A stretch of 64,000 bases of DNA from an uncultured Clostridia bacterium (lineage in GTDB: Bacteria; Bacillota; Clostridia; Oscillospirales; Ruminococcaceae). The notes below the pieces were generated by a model. That model ran no database searches. It was not told the origin of the DNA and saw only the letters and a list, made by a program, of their open reading frames with translations. The position numbers and the translations under genes are program-made. The stretch's first letter is position 1. Each line of letters begins with the position of its first letter. The stretch spans positions 1 through 64,000 of the forward strand of contig CALZUA010000010.1 of the NCBI GenBank assembly GCA_945829235.1. The letters are read 5' to 3'. Of this stretch, positions 50,305-60,150 are shown piece after piece.

Positions 50305-50960
50305 TTTACGCGCTTGAAAATCCCGATTTCCTGAAAATCACCGACAAAAACGGCGCTTTTTACGGCGGCGCGCAAGCGTGGTTTTCGGACAGGTTTTCCG
50401 TAAACGGCGGGTGCGGAGTGGTTTGCGCGGCAAATATTCTCGCGTATCTCGCGGCTTCCGATGAAAAATACGCTCGGCTTTACCCGCAAAATTCGCTCTC
50501 GAAACAGGATTTTACCGCGTTTATGGAGGAGCTTTGCGCGTTCGTCAAAATCAGGAATTTCTTTGGGAAGCCGCTTGGCGTGTGGGGTGAAAAACGCTTT
50601 GAAAAGGGCGTGCTCGGGTACGCGAAAAGCCGCTCGGTTGAGCTTTCGGCGGTTGCGTTTAACGGGAAAATGACACTCGAAAACGCCGCAAATTTCATCA
50701 AAAACGCGCTCTCGGAGAATTTGCCCGTGGCGATGCTCATCGGCTTTAATAGCCGGCTCAAAAACGTGCGGTACGTTTACCCGAGCGGAAACGCGCTGAA
50801 TTACAGCTTCGAGCGGCACTGGGTTACGATAACCGAGCTTTCCGAAAACGACGGAAAATTCACGGTCAAGGTTTCGTCTTGGGGAGCGTTTGCGTTCATC
50901 GATTTGGCGGATTTTATCGAGGGCGAGAAAATCTATTCGGCACTGGTTCACTTTAAATAG
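50301..50960 (+). CDS. Papain/C39-like fold protein (tentative), TTG start overlapping the preceding stop
   Basis: VNGGCGVVCAANILAYLA (Cys) and RHWVTITELSENDGKFTVKVSSWG (His/Asn-like). Confidence 0.5.
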   Translation: MIYALENPDFLKITDKNGAFYGGAQAWFSDRFSVNGGCGVVCAANILAYLAASDEKYARLYPQNSLSKQDFTAFMEELCAFVKIRNFFGKPLGVWGEKRFEKGVLGYAKSRSVELSAVAFNGKMTLENAANFIKNALSENLPVAMLIGFNSRLKNVRYVYPSGNALNYSFERHWVTITELSENDGKFTVKVSSWGAFAFIDLADFIEGEKIYSALVHFK

Positions 50961-50963
50961 CAA

Positions 50964-50991
50964 AAACGGCAGGATTTTTCACCTGCCGTTT
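50964..50991. terminator. Bidirectional terminator between the 50301 ORF and the gatD-like gene
   Basis: AAACGGCAGG-ATTTTTCA-CCTGCCGTTT. Confidence 0.8.
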
Positions 50992-50993
50992 GT

Positions 50994-51611
50994 TTATTTC
51001 AGAAGATTTGCGAAATACTCCGCAACCGCTTTGTTGCGTATCAGAAGCGGTCCGATAATGTGCGTGCCGTAGAAATTCCCGTCGATAATTCCCTCAACGG
51101 CAGTTTCGTTTTTATTGTTGCCCGCGCCCTGCTTTACCGTGAAAAACGGCTTTGTTATGCCGAAAATCTCGCTTGCCTTGTTGACGAAGCCGATAATTTC
51201 CGAGCCGTTAAACTCGCAAAGGCTGTCGGTCACGGTGCGCTTGTCGCTCTCGGTTGTCGTGAAGTCGAAAAAGCCTAAACCCTCGAACTCCCTGCCGTTT
51301 TTGTCGGTGATTTTCTTGCCGAACATCTCGAAAGAATTGCCCGTTGCCAGCACCACAGCGCCGCGCTTCATTGCTTCACGAAGCTCCTCGCGAAGCGGCT
51401 TCAGCGCCTCGAGAGCAACCTTTTGGTTTTTCTCCGTGCCCGAGCCGATGTAGATGAAATCAGCGTCCGAAAGGTCAATTTTGTCGCCCACGGACTGCTT
51501 CTCCAGCGTTACCGAAACGCCGCGGTTTTCAAGCTCGCGCTTGAGGGCAAGCGTGTTCGCATACTCGCCGTACAAATTCATCAGATTGTGGAACAAATGC
51601 AGAATTTTCAT
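50994..51611 (-). CDS. GatD-like glutamine amidotransferase-fold protein lacking catalytic residues
   Basis: Coupled by ATGA overlap to murT; MKILHLFHNLMNLYGEYANTLALKRELENRG...VVLATGNSFEMFGKK...GTHIIGPLLIRN. Confidence 0.8.
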   Translation of the reverse strand: MKILHLFHNLMNLYGEYANTLALKRELENRGVSVTLEKQSVGDKIDLSDADFIYIGSGTEKNQKVALEALKPLREELREAMKRGAVVLATGNSFEMFGKKITDKNGREFEGLGFFDFTTTESDKRTVTDSLCEFNGSEIIGFVNKASEIFGITKPFFTVKQGAGNNKNETAVEGIIDGNFYGTHIIGPLLIRNKAVAEYFANLLK

Positions 51612-52930
51612 TTTTGCACCTCCACTTTCGACAGGAATTTCGCCTTGTCCGAAAAGCACGTCACCGTGTACAGCTTCTCACGGTTTTCCGTCTTGATTTC
51701 ATCGATTGCCGCCTCGATGTCGGGGTTTGTGTACAGCTTTTCGGCGGGGATTTCCGTGAACGAAAAGCGCGTTCTGAGGTCCTCGCAGTGCGCGCCGAGA
51801 AGGTAAATTTTCTCCACGCACGGCGCGTTCAGAAGCTCGAAATCTATGTCCCAGAGCCAGCTTATCTCGCCGGTTGAATAACGTCTGCTCACCGCGTCCA
51901 CGATTATGATAACCCCGCAGGGCTGATTTTGTCCGATAATGTACCGAATCGATTGGTCGTAGGAAATCGAGTTTTCGTGCTTGGAAACGAGGAAAGTGCC
52001 GCTCGAATTTCCGAGCTTGTACTGCACAACTCTGCCGTTTTTCAGCACATAATCGCTCACAGCCGCCGCGATTTTCTCCTCGTCAATCCCCACAAGCGAG
52101 CACACCGCAAAGCACGCCAAAATGTTGTAAACATTGTAAATGCTCTTGAATGCGAGCGTGATTTTCTCCTTGCCGTTTATCGTGACAACGCCGTTTTCGA
52201 GGTCGGCGCTCGTTATCGTGAAATCGGTCGCGTGCTTTTTGTGACCGCAGTTTTCGCAGAAATAATCGCCGATGTGGTTGTAGTGACGGAAATTGTACTT
52301 CATCGGTTTTTTGCAGTTCGGGCAAAACGCGCCGTCATCATAGACGGACTTGTTCTCGGTGAACGAGAAATCCTGCTTGTCCATTCCGAACCAAACGACG
52401 TTTTCCCTGTCCTTGCCGTAGAGCGACACAAGCGGGTCGTCCGCGTTCAGGATAAGCGTGGATTTTTCGGTAACGGACGGCGCAATCGCGTCAAAAACCC
52501 ACTCGGGATGACCGTTTCGCGTGAGCTGGTCGCGGTAGAGGTTGGTGATAACGTAGTGCGTGGGCGAGAAGTGGCTGAACGTGAACTTTGAGTAACGCTC
52601 GTCGCTTTCGAGTAGCAAAACATCGCCCTTGAGCTTTCCGCCGAGCGTGCAGTTGGACAAAATCAGCGTCGTCACGCCCTCAATCTGATTTGAACCCTCG
52701 CGGTTCCAGATAACCTTTTTGCCCTCTTTTTCAAGAATATAGGCAATCATCTCCACGGTTGACGTTTTGCCGTTGCTTCCCGTGACCGCGATAACCTTGT
52801 CAGGCAATTTCACCTTCGACAAAATATTCGGCGACAGCTTCAGCGCAATCTGCCCCGGCATACTCGACCCGCGCCCTATCAGCTTTCCGATAAACCGCAG
52901 AATTTTGCAAACTAAAATCGTGAAAAACAT
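51608..52930 (-). CDS. murT: MurT-like Mur ligase (lipid II isoglutaminyl synthase subunit)
   Basis: VIAVTGSNGKTSTVEMIAYIL; C4 Zn ribbon CPNCKKPMKYNFRHYNHIGDYFCENC; C-terminal DUF1727-like region. Confidence 0.9.
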   Translation of the reverse strand: MFFTILVCKILRFIGKLIGRGSSMPGQIALKLSPNILSKVKLPDKVIAVTGSNGKTSTVEMIAYILEKEGKKVIWNREGSNQIEGVTTLILSNCTLGGKLKGDVLLLESDERYSKFTFSHFSPTHYVITNLYRDQLTRNGHPEWVFDAIAPSVTEKSTLILNADDPLVSLYGKDRENVVWFGMDKQDFSFTENKSVYDDGAFCPNCKKPMKYNFRHYNHIGDYFCENCGHKKHATDFTITSADLENGVVTINGKEKITLAFKSIYNVYNILACFAVCSLVGIDEEKIAAAVSDYVLKNGRVVQYKLGNSSGTFLVSKHENSISYDQSIRYIIGQNQPCGVIIIVDAVSRRYSTGEISWLWDIDFELLNAPCVEKIYLLGAHCEDLRTRFSFTEIPAEKLYTNPDIEAAIDEIKTENREKLYTVTCFSDKAKFLSKVEVQK

Positions 52931-52934
52931 TTCT

Positions 52935-53615
52935 TTACCTCGTTAACTCGTCAATAACCGTCGCCGCCATCAGCAACCCCGCCGCTGACGGAACATACGC
53001 GCAAGAAGCCGGCGTGCGCTCGGTTATCACGGGCTCTTCTGTTGAATAGACAACGCGAAGCCGCTCTACGCCCGCTTTCCGCAAGCGCTGCCGCATAACC
53101 CGTGCCAGCGGGCAAACCGATGTTTCGTAGATATCGGCAACCCGAAATCCCATCGGATTGAGCTTGTTCCCCGCGCCCATTGAGCTGATTATCCGCACGT
53201 TTTTCCGAGTGCAGGTTTCCGCCAAAAGCACCTTTGCGGCTACATCATCAATGCAGTCGAGAACATAATCGTACTCGGTGAAATCGAACTGCCCTGCGGT
53301 TTCCTCGCCGAAAAACAGCGGGAATTTCCGCAAGCTAAGCTCGGGGTTGATGTCGAGAAACCGCTTCTCGCAAACGTCCGTTTTGAGTTGCCCGACTGTG
53401 CTGTGAAGCGCGACAAGCTGGCGGTTGAGATTCGAGAGCGCAACCGTGTCGCCGTCAATGATGTCAAGCGCGCCGACTCCCGTTCTCACAAGAGCCTCTG
53501 CCGCGTGACCGCCGACTCCGCCGAGCCCGAAAACCGCGATTTTCACGCCCGCAAGCCGCTCGACAGCGTTTTCGCCGAGTAGCTTCGCGGTTCTCTGCAA
53601 TTCTTCCCTTACCAC
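52935..53615 (-). CDS. tcdA: tRNA threonylcarbamoyladenosine dehydratase (ThiF/MoeB family), GTG start
   Basis: VKIAVFGLGGVGGHAAEALVRTGVGALDIIDGDTVALSNLNRQ; start trimmed to VVREELQRTAKLLGENAVERL overlapping the pyrD stop. Confidence 0.82.
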   Translation of the reverse strand: MVREELQRTAKLLGENAVERLAGVKIAVFGLGGVGGHAAEALVRTGVGALDIIDGDTVALSNLNRQLVALHSTVGQLKTDVCEKRFLDINPELSLRKFPLFFGEETAGQFDFTEYDYVLDCIDDVAAKVLLAETCTRKNVRIISSMGAGNKLNPMGFRVADIYETSVCPLARVMRQRLRKAGVERLRVVYSTEEPVITERTPASCAYVPSAAGLLMAATVIDELTR

Positions 53616-54520
53616 GGCTTGACCTGTCCGACAATCTCGGAGAGCGATTTTATGCCGTTTTTGTCCATATATTCCTCGATGCCCTCGATAACTTTCAGCG
53701 GCGCGTACGGGTCGGTGAAAATCGCCGTGCCCATCTGAATTGCGGTCGCGCCCGCAAGCATCATCTCGATAGCGTCCTCCCAAGTGGAGATGCCGCCCAT
53801 TCCGATTATCGGGATTTTAACCGCGTTGAAGCACTGCCATACCATTCTCACCGCAACAGGGAACACGGCAGGTCCGCTCATACCGCCCATATTGTTTTTC
53901 AAAATCGGACGGCGGGAGTTGATGTCGATACGCATTCCCAAAAGCGTGTTTATCAGCGAAATGCAGTCCGCGCCCTCTGCTTCAACCGCTTTCGCGATGC
54001 TTGTGATATCGGTAACATTCGGCGTGAGCTTCACGATAAGCGGCTTTTTTGTCGCTCTCCTGACAGCAGACATAACCGCCGCCGCGCCCTCGCAGGAAAC
54101 TCCCCACGAAGCGCCGCCCTGCTTTACGTTCGGACAGGAGATGTTCAACTCAATCATATCGATATCCGAAGCGTCGAGCGCTTCTGCCGCCGCTATATAA
54201 TCGTCAATTGTTGCTCCCGCAACGTTCGCGATGATAACGTTGCCCTCTTCCTTTAACGTGGGAAGATAGTACTCGATAAACCCGTGAACGCCGATGTTCT
54301 GAAGTCCAACCGAGTTCAGAATTCCCGAATAAGTTTCGGCAATTCGAGGCGGAGGATTTCCGAGCTTCGGCTCAATCGTCATTCCCTTGCAGGAAACGCC
54401 GCCCAGCTTTGAAAGCGGGTACAAATCGGTATAGCACTCGCCGTTTCCGTACGTTCCCGAAGCGGCAATCACGGGGTTCGGAAACTCAACTCCCGCTATT
54501 CTTACAGACAAATCAACCAC
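53609..54520 (-). CDS. pyrD: Dihydroorotate dehydrogenase B, catalytic subunit
   Basis: ELNISCPNVKQGG; LSVRIAGVEFPNPVIAASGTYG. Confidence 0.95.
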   Translation of the reverse strand: MVDLSVRIAGVEFPNPVIAASGTYGNGECYTDLYPLSKLGGVSCKGMTIEPKLGNPPPRIAETYSGILNSVGLQNIGVHGFIEYYLPTLKEEGNVIIANVAGATIDDYIAAAEALDASDIDMIELNISCPNVKQGGASWGVSCEGAAAVMSAVRRATKKPLIVKLTPNVTDITSIAKAVEAEGADCISLINTLLGMRIDINSRRPILKNNMGGMSGPAVFPVAVRMVWQCFNAVKIPIIGMGGISTWEDAIEMMLAGATAIQMGTAIFTDPYAPLKVIEGIEEYMDKNGIKSLSEIVGQVKPW

Positions 54521-55286
54521 CGAACTTCACCTCCTCAGCATTGAAAACAGGACCGTCCTTGCAGACTCTCGAATAAAACTCCTGCCCGTTTCTCACGGTC
54601 ATACACGAGCAAACCACGCAAGCTCCCACTCCGCAGCCCATTCGCTGCTCAAGCGAAACTTGGCAAGCAACGCCGTGCTCCTCGCAGGTCTTGATGACCG
54701 CTTTCAGCATCGGCTCCGGTCCACACGCGCACACAAGAGCGTACTCGCCCGTTTTAAGCTCCTCGGCAAGCGGCGTTGTCACAACTCCGTGAACGCCAAC
54801 ACTTCCGTCATCGGTGCAAATCACCGTCTTTGAGCAATATTCCTCGAACTCGTCCTTGAGGATAATCCTCGAGTAATCGCGAAATCCCAAAATCGCCGTG
54901 CAAAGCGAACTTGTTCTCCGAGCGATTTCAAGCAGCGGCGGCGTGCCTATTCCCCCGCCGACAACGATAATTTTCTTGCCCTCGGGAATACGAAAGCCGT
55001 TTCCGAGCGGTCCGAGGATATCAAGGCTCTCGCCCTCGACATAGCGCGAAAGCTCTGCCGTGCCCTTGCCGCGCACCTCGAAAACAAACCGCAGCGTGCC
55101 GTTTTCCTTGTCAATCTCGCAGATTGAAATCGGTCTGCGCAGGGTGAAACCCGCAACGCCGATATTCGCGAATTGTCCCGGCTGCGCTTCGTCGGCAAGC
55201 TCGGGCGCGTCCGCAACCATTGAATAAATTCCCTTTGCGAGTGTTTTTCGTTCAATTATCGGGTATTTTCCGCAAAAAAAGCTCAT
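54513..55286 (-). CDS. pyrK: Dihydroorotate dehydrogenase B, electron transfer subunit
   Basis: FAD/NAD reductase fold and C-terminal 2Fe-2S Cys cluster MGCGVGACVVCSC. Confidence 0.95.
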   Translation of the reverse strand: MSFFCGKYPIIERKTLAKGIYSMVADAPELADEAQPGQFANIGVAGFTLRRPISICEIDKENGTLRFVFEVRGKGTAELSRYVEGESLDILGPLGNGFRIPEGKKIIVVGGGIGTPPLLEIARRTSSLCTAILGFRDYSRIILKDEFEEYCSKTVICTDDGSVGVHGVVTTPLAEELKTGEYALVCACGPEPMLKAVIKTCEEHGVACQVSLEQRMGCGVGACVVCSCMTVRNGQEFYSRVCKDGPVFNAEEVKFGG

Positions 55287-55819
55287 TTCTTCTCCCTTTC
55301 CTCGTTTTCGTCAACAACTGCCGCGCGAACGTGAACAACGTCCGTGCTTTTTTCCTCGTGGGACAGCGTGTTAATTCGGTGAATTGCCATTCTGATTATT
55401 ATCACAATCAGAAAAATATAGAGAAACAGCCGAAAATTCAGCAAATTTACCGCAATTCCAAGCGAAATTTCCTGAAATGTCAGCATACTCTCAAATATTA
55501 TCAGCAACAGCGGCAGTTTTATGAGTGATACCGAAAAAGCGTACCAATCATAGATATCCTGCGCGTTTTTCTTGGTAATATTATACCGTTTAAACGCGTG
55601 ATTTTTCAGCGTGAGCACAGCGTAAACTGCAAGAACTCCCAGCGCAAGCGCGGGAAATATCGCCGAAATTGCCGCTCTTTCGCCGCTGATAGCCTCGCCG
55701 CCGTTTATAAACCGCTCGGTCATATAGACAATAACCGCCGCTCCCGCAAGCGATATTATGTCGCAGATTATCCGCGACAATTTGTAGGAGCGGCGGACTG
55801 TGATTTTGCCGATTTTCAT
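55283..55819 (-). CDS. Hypothetical membrane protein within the pyr operon
   Basis: 178 aa, several TM segments, ATGA-type overlaps with pyrK and carB. Confidence 0.65.
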   Translation of the reverse strand: MKIGKITVRRSYKLSRIICDIISLAGAAVIVYMTERFINGGEAISGERAAISAIFPALALGVLAVYAVLTLKNHAFKRYNITKKNAQDIYDWYAFSVSLIKLPLLLIIFESMLTFQEISLGIAVNLLNFRLFLYIFLIVIIIRMAIHRINTLSHEEKSTDVVHVRAAVVDENEEREKK

Positions 55820-58800
55820 ATCTTCGTTATGTCAACAAGCTCGATATCCGAGATACTGCGCTTCGCTTCAAGGCAGTCGAGAAGCGCGTTCGCGGTATCT
55901 ATCGCAGTCAGGCACACAATCGAGCGCTCAACCGCTTTTCTTCTCATACGAACGCTGTCCAGCGACGGTTTTCTGCCCGTTTCGGAAGTCGAGATAACGT
56001 AGCTTATCTCGCCGCTTTCGAGAAGCGTGATAACGTTCGGCTCTTGCTCCTCGTGAATTCTGTAAACGTGGTTCGCGGCAATCATATTTCTGTTGAGAAC
56101 CGAAGCCGTGCCGCCCGTTGCGTAAATCTTGAAGCCAAGCTCCTCGAAACGCGAAGCAATCTCGATAATCTCGTTTTTGTCGCTGTCGCGAACGGAAATC
56201 AGCACGCCGTAGCTTCCGTCTTTGGAGTTCGGGTTCGGACCGTCCGCGGGGTGAGTGAACTTGTAGCCCGCCGCCATAAGCCCCTTGTAAAGCGCGTCAC
56301 CGAATGTTCTCGCAATGCCGAGGCACTCGCCCGTTGACTTCATCTCGGGACCGAGCTGGTTGTCAACATCGTGGAGCTTCTCAAAGCTGAACACCGGCAC
56401 TTTTACCGCAATATAATCGGCTTCGCGGTAAAGTCCGCTCTTGTAGCCCATATCTTTCAGCTTTTTGCCGAGAATAATTTTTGTCGCGAGGTCAACCATC
56501 GGTACACCCGTAACCTTGCTGATGTAAGGAACTGTTCTCGATGAACGCGGGTTAACCTCGATTACATAAACCTCGTGGTTGTACACAACGTACTGAATGT
56601 TTACAAGACCGATGACGTGGAGCGCTTTCGCAAGCTTTTCCGTGTAATCCACGATAACCTTTTTGATGTGCGCCGATAGATTCTGACACGGATAAATCGA
56701 AATCGAGTCGCCCGAGTGTATTCCCGCGCGCTCAACGTGCTCCATAATGCCGGGAATTACAAAATCCTCGCCGTCACAAATCGCGTCAACCTCGACTTCC
56801 GTTCCCATCATATATTTGTCGATAAGAACGGGATTTTCCAGCTCGTGAGAGGTGATTATCTTCATATATTCCGAAACATCGGAGTCAGCGTGCGCGATAA
56901 TCATATTCTGTCCGCCGAGAACGTAAGACGGACGCAACAAAACGGGATAACCAAGCTCGTTCGCTGCCTTCAGCGCTTCTTCCTCGGTGAAAACGGTTTC
57001 GCCCTTCGGACGCGGGATATTGCACTTTTCAAGCAGCTCGTCAAACAGCTCTCTGTCCTCTGCCGCGTCAATGTCGGCAGCCTGCGTTCCGAGAATGCGA
57101 ACACCCATTTCCGTGAGGTATTTCGTGAGCTTAATCGCGGTCTGTCCGCCAAACTGAACCACGCAACCGTAAGGCTTCTCGGTTGCCACAAGCGCTTCAA
57201 CGTCCTCTTTCGTGAGCGGGTCGAAGTAAAGGCGCGTGCCCGTGTCAAAGTCCGTGGAAACGGTTTCGGGGTTGTTGTTGCAGATAATCGCTTCGCAACC
57301 CTCTTCCTTCAATGTCCAAACGCAGTGAACCGAGCAATAGTCGAACTCAATTCCCTGTCCTATGCGGATAGGTCCCGAACCGAAAACGATAACCTTTTTC
57401 TTGTCGGACGGGTGCTGCTCGATAAACTCGGCAGCTTCGTTCTCCTCGTCAAAATCGTTGTAGAAATAAGGCGTTTCCGCGGAAAATTCAGCCGCGCAGG
57501 TGTCAACCATCTTGTAAACCGCAAGCTTTTTCGCGGGGCATTTTTGTCCGGAAATGCGCTCAATCGTGCTGTCGAGATAGCAATATTTCTTCGCGGTTTC
57601 GTATTTTTCAACCGTGAGCTCGCCCTCGGCAAGCCACTTTTCAAGCTCGACAAGATTGTTCAGCTTTGCGATAAACCACTTGTCAATCTTGGTGATTTCG
57701 TGTATTCTGTCGATGGAAATTCCGCGCTTCAGCGCCTCGAAAACGCAGAACGAGCGGTCAACGTCCACGTCATAGAGCTTCTTCCCAACCTGTTCATCGG
57801 TAAACTCGGTGAAATCGCGCTTTGTGAGCGTGTCCATTCCAAGCTCAATCGAACGCACCGCTTTCATCATTCCCGCTTCAAAGCTCGGCGCAATCGCCAT
57901 AATTTCGCCCGTCGCTTTCATCTGCGTGCCGAGCGTTTTCTTCGCGTAAACGAATTTATCGAAAGGCCATTTCGGGAATTTAACAACAAGATAATCCAGC
58001 GCCGGCTCAAAAGCAGCGTAGGTTTTTCCCGTAACCTGATTTACGATTTCATCGAGCGTGTAGCCGACGGCAATTCTAGCCGCAACCTTTGCTATCGGGT
58101 AGCCGGTTGCCTTAGAAGCAAGCGCCGATGAACGCGAAACACGCGGGTTAACCTCGATAACCGCGTACTCAAAACTGTCTGGTTTCAGCGCGAACTGGCA
58201 GTTGCACCCGCCCTCAACTTTGAGTGCCTGTATGATATCGAGAGCCGCTGTACGGAGCATCTGATATTCCTTATCGGCAAGCGTTACCGCGGGTGCAACG
58301 ACAATCGAGTCGCCCGTGTGAACGCCGACAGGGTCAAAGTTCTCCATCGAGCAGACCGTGATGACGTTGTTTTTGCTGTCGCGGATAACCTCAAACTCGA
58401 TTTCCTTCCAGCCCGAAATGCACTTCTCAACCAAAATCTGCGTTATCGGTGAAAGGCGCAGACCGTTTGTCGCGATTTCGTGGAGTTCTTCACGAGTTTC
58501 CGCGATACCGCCGCCCGTGCCGCCCAAAGTAAACGCAGGGCGCACGATAACGGGATAACCGATTTCCTCCGCGAACGCCATCGCGTCCTCGAGATTTTCC
58601 ACAACCTTTGACGGTATACACGGCTGTCCGATTTCCTCCATCGTGTCCTTGAAAGCCTGTCTGTCCTCGGCTTTGTGGATTGTTTCGGGATTTGAACCGA
58701 GTAATTTCACACCGTGCTCGGCAAGAAATCCGCTCTCGGCGAGCTGCATCGACAGCGTGAGCGCGGTCTGTCCGCCGAGGTTTGAAACAACGCTGTCGGG

Positions 58801-59046
58801 CTTTTCTATCTCGATTACACGTTTAACCACATCAAGCGTGAGCGGCTCGATATAGATTTTGTCCGCCATATGCTTGTCGGTCATAATTGTCGCGGGGTTC
58901 GAGTTTATCAGAACAACCTCCAAGCCCTCCGCCTTGAGCGCGCGGCAAGCCTGCGTTCCCGCATAGTCAAATTCGGCTGCCTGTCCGATAACGATAGGTC
59001 CCGAGCCGATTACAAGAACCTTTTTTATATCACTTCTCAACGGCAT
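55816..59046 (-). CDS. carB: Carbamoyl-phosphate synthase large subunit
   Basis: MPLRSDIKKVLVIGSGPIVIGQAAEFDYAGTQACRALKAEG. Confidence 0.98.
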   Translation of the reverse strand: MPLRSDIKKVLVIGSGPIVIGQAAEFDYAGTQACRALKAEGLEVVLINSNPATIMTDKHMADKIYIEPLTLDVVKRVIEIEKPDSVVSNLGGQTALTLSMQLAESGFLAEHGVKLLGSNPETIHKAEDRQAFKDTMEEIGQPCIPSKVVENLEDAMAFAEEIGYPVIVRPAFTLGGTGGGIAETREELHEIATNGLRLSPITQILVEKCISGWKEIEFEVIRDSKNNVITVCSMENFDPVGVHTGDSIVVAPAVTLADKEYQMLRTAALDIIQALKVEGGCNCQFALKPDSFEYAVIEVNPRVSRSSALASKATGYPIAKVAARIAVGYTLDEIVNQVTGKTYAAFEPALDYLVVKFPKWPFDKFVYAKKTLGTQMKATGEIMAIAPSFEAGMMKAVRSIELGMDTLTKRDFTEFTDEQVGKKLYDVDVDRSFCVFEALKRGISIDRIHEITKIDKWFIAKLNNLVELEKWLAEGELTVEKYETAKKYCYLDSTIERISGQKCPAKKLAVYKMVDTCAAEFSAETPYFYNDFDEENEAAEFIEQHPSDKKKVIVFGSGPIRIGQGIEFDYCSVHCVWTLKEEGCEAIICNNNPETVSTDFDTGTRLYFDPLTKEDVEALVATEKPYGCVVQFGGQTAIKLTKYLTEMGVRILGTQAADIDAAEDRELFDELLEKCNIPRPKGETVFTEEEALKAANELGYPVLLRPSYVLGGQNMIIAHADSDVSEYMKIITSHELENPVLIDKYMMGTEVEVDAICDGEDFVIPGIMEHVERAGIHSGDSISIYPCQNLSAHIKKVIVDYTEKLAKALHVIGLVNIQYVVYNHEVYVIEVNPRSSRTVPYISKVTGVPMVDLATKIILGKKLKDMGYKSGLYREADYIAVKVPVFSFEKLHDVDNQLGPEMKSTGECLGIARTFGDALYKGLMAAGYKFTHPADGPNPNSKDGSYGVLISVRDSDKNEIIEIASRFEELGFKIYATGGTASVLNRNMIAANHVYRIHEEQEPNVITLLESGEISYVISTSETGRKPSLDSVRMRRKAVERSIVCLTAIDTANALLDCLEAKRSISDIELVDITKI

Positions 59047-59047
59047 A

Positions 59048-60139
59048 TCATTTACCCTCCATCAGCTGAATAAACTCATCGAACAAATACGATGTGTCGT
59101 GCGGACCTCCGCACGCTTCGGGGTGGAACTGAACCGTAAAGGCAGGCGCATTTTTATAGCGGATACCTTCGCAGGTGCCGTCGTTGTTGTTAATGTGGCT
59201 GATTTCGCCTGTGCTCTCGGGGAGCGTTTCTGCCACAACCGCATAGCCGTGATTTTGCGACGTGATAAACGTGCGGTCAATCGCCAAATCCTTGACGGGC
59301 TGATTTCCGCCGCGGTGACCGTACTTCATCTTGGTTGTAGAAGCGCCGTTTGCAAGCGCAAGAAGCTGGTGTCCCAGACAAATACCGAACGTGGGAATTT
59401 GCGCGGGAATAAGCTCACGCAGCGTGTTTATCGAAACGGGATTTTGCTGGGGGTCGCCGGGGCCGTTCGAGAGCATAATTCCATCGGGATTAAGCGCTTT
59501 TATCTCCTCTGCCGTTGTGTTGTGCGGAACAACCGTGACGTTGCACCCGCGCTTTATCAGCTCACGTCTGATGTTGAACTTGTAGCCGTAGTCAATCAGC
59601 ACAACATTGTACTTCGCGTTCTCCGCAGAAAAAGTCTGCTTCTCCTTAACGCTGACCTTCGGCACGGGCGGCTCTTCCTTGTAATTTCTGATTTCTTCAA
59701 GGAGCGCGTCACGGTCGAAATCTCCGCAGACAATCGCACCGTTCATAACGCCGAATTCGCGGATAATTCTCGTCAGTTTTCTCGTGTCGATGTCGTAAAT
59801 TCCGACAATTCCGTGCGATTTTATATAATCGTTCAAATTACCCTCGCAACGAAAATTTGACGGGAAATCGCAGTACTCGCGGACGATATATCCCGAAACC
59901 ACGCTCCCGTTGCTCTCGGGGTCGATTTTGTTTACGCCGTAGTTTCCGATAAGCGGGAAGGTCTGCGTGATAATCTGCCCGCAGTAGGACGGGTCGGTGA
60001 GCGTTTCCTGATAGCCCGTCATCGCTGTTGTGAACACGATTTCTCCCAGCACCTTACCCTCAGCGCCGAACGATTTCCCCTCGAAAACCGTTCCGTCCGC
60101 CAGAACCAAGCTCGCTTTCTTTTTGTTCTCAAAAATCAT
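59048..60139 (-). CDS. carA: Carbamoyl-phosphate synthase small subunit
   Basis: GILMLSNGPGDP-type motif and IPTFGICLGHQLLALANG nucleophile elbow. Confidence 0.97.
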   Translation of the reverse strand: MIFENKKKASLVLADGTVFEGKSFGAEGKVLGEIVFTTAMTGYQETLTDPSYCGQIITQTFPLIGNYGVNKIDPESNGSVVSGYIVREYCDFPSNFRCEGNLNDYIKSHGIVGIYDIDTRKLTRIIREFGVMNGAIVCGDFDRDALLEEIRNYKEEPPVPKVSVKEKQTFSAENAKYNVVLIDYGYKFNIRRELIKRGCNVTVVPHNTTAEEIKALNPDGIMLSNGPGDPQQNPVSINTLRELIPAQIPTFGICLGHQLLALANGASTTKMKYGHRGGNQPVKDLAIDRTFITSQNHGYAVVAETLPESTGEISHINNNDGTCEGIRYKNAPAFTVQFHPEACGGPHDTSYLFDEFIQLMEGK

Positions 60140-60150
60140 TTTTTTGCTCC

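Noticed and set aside
56716-58131. 471-aa plus-strand ORF
   Set aside because: Antisense shadow of carB
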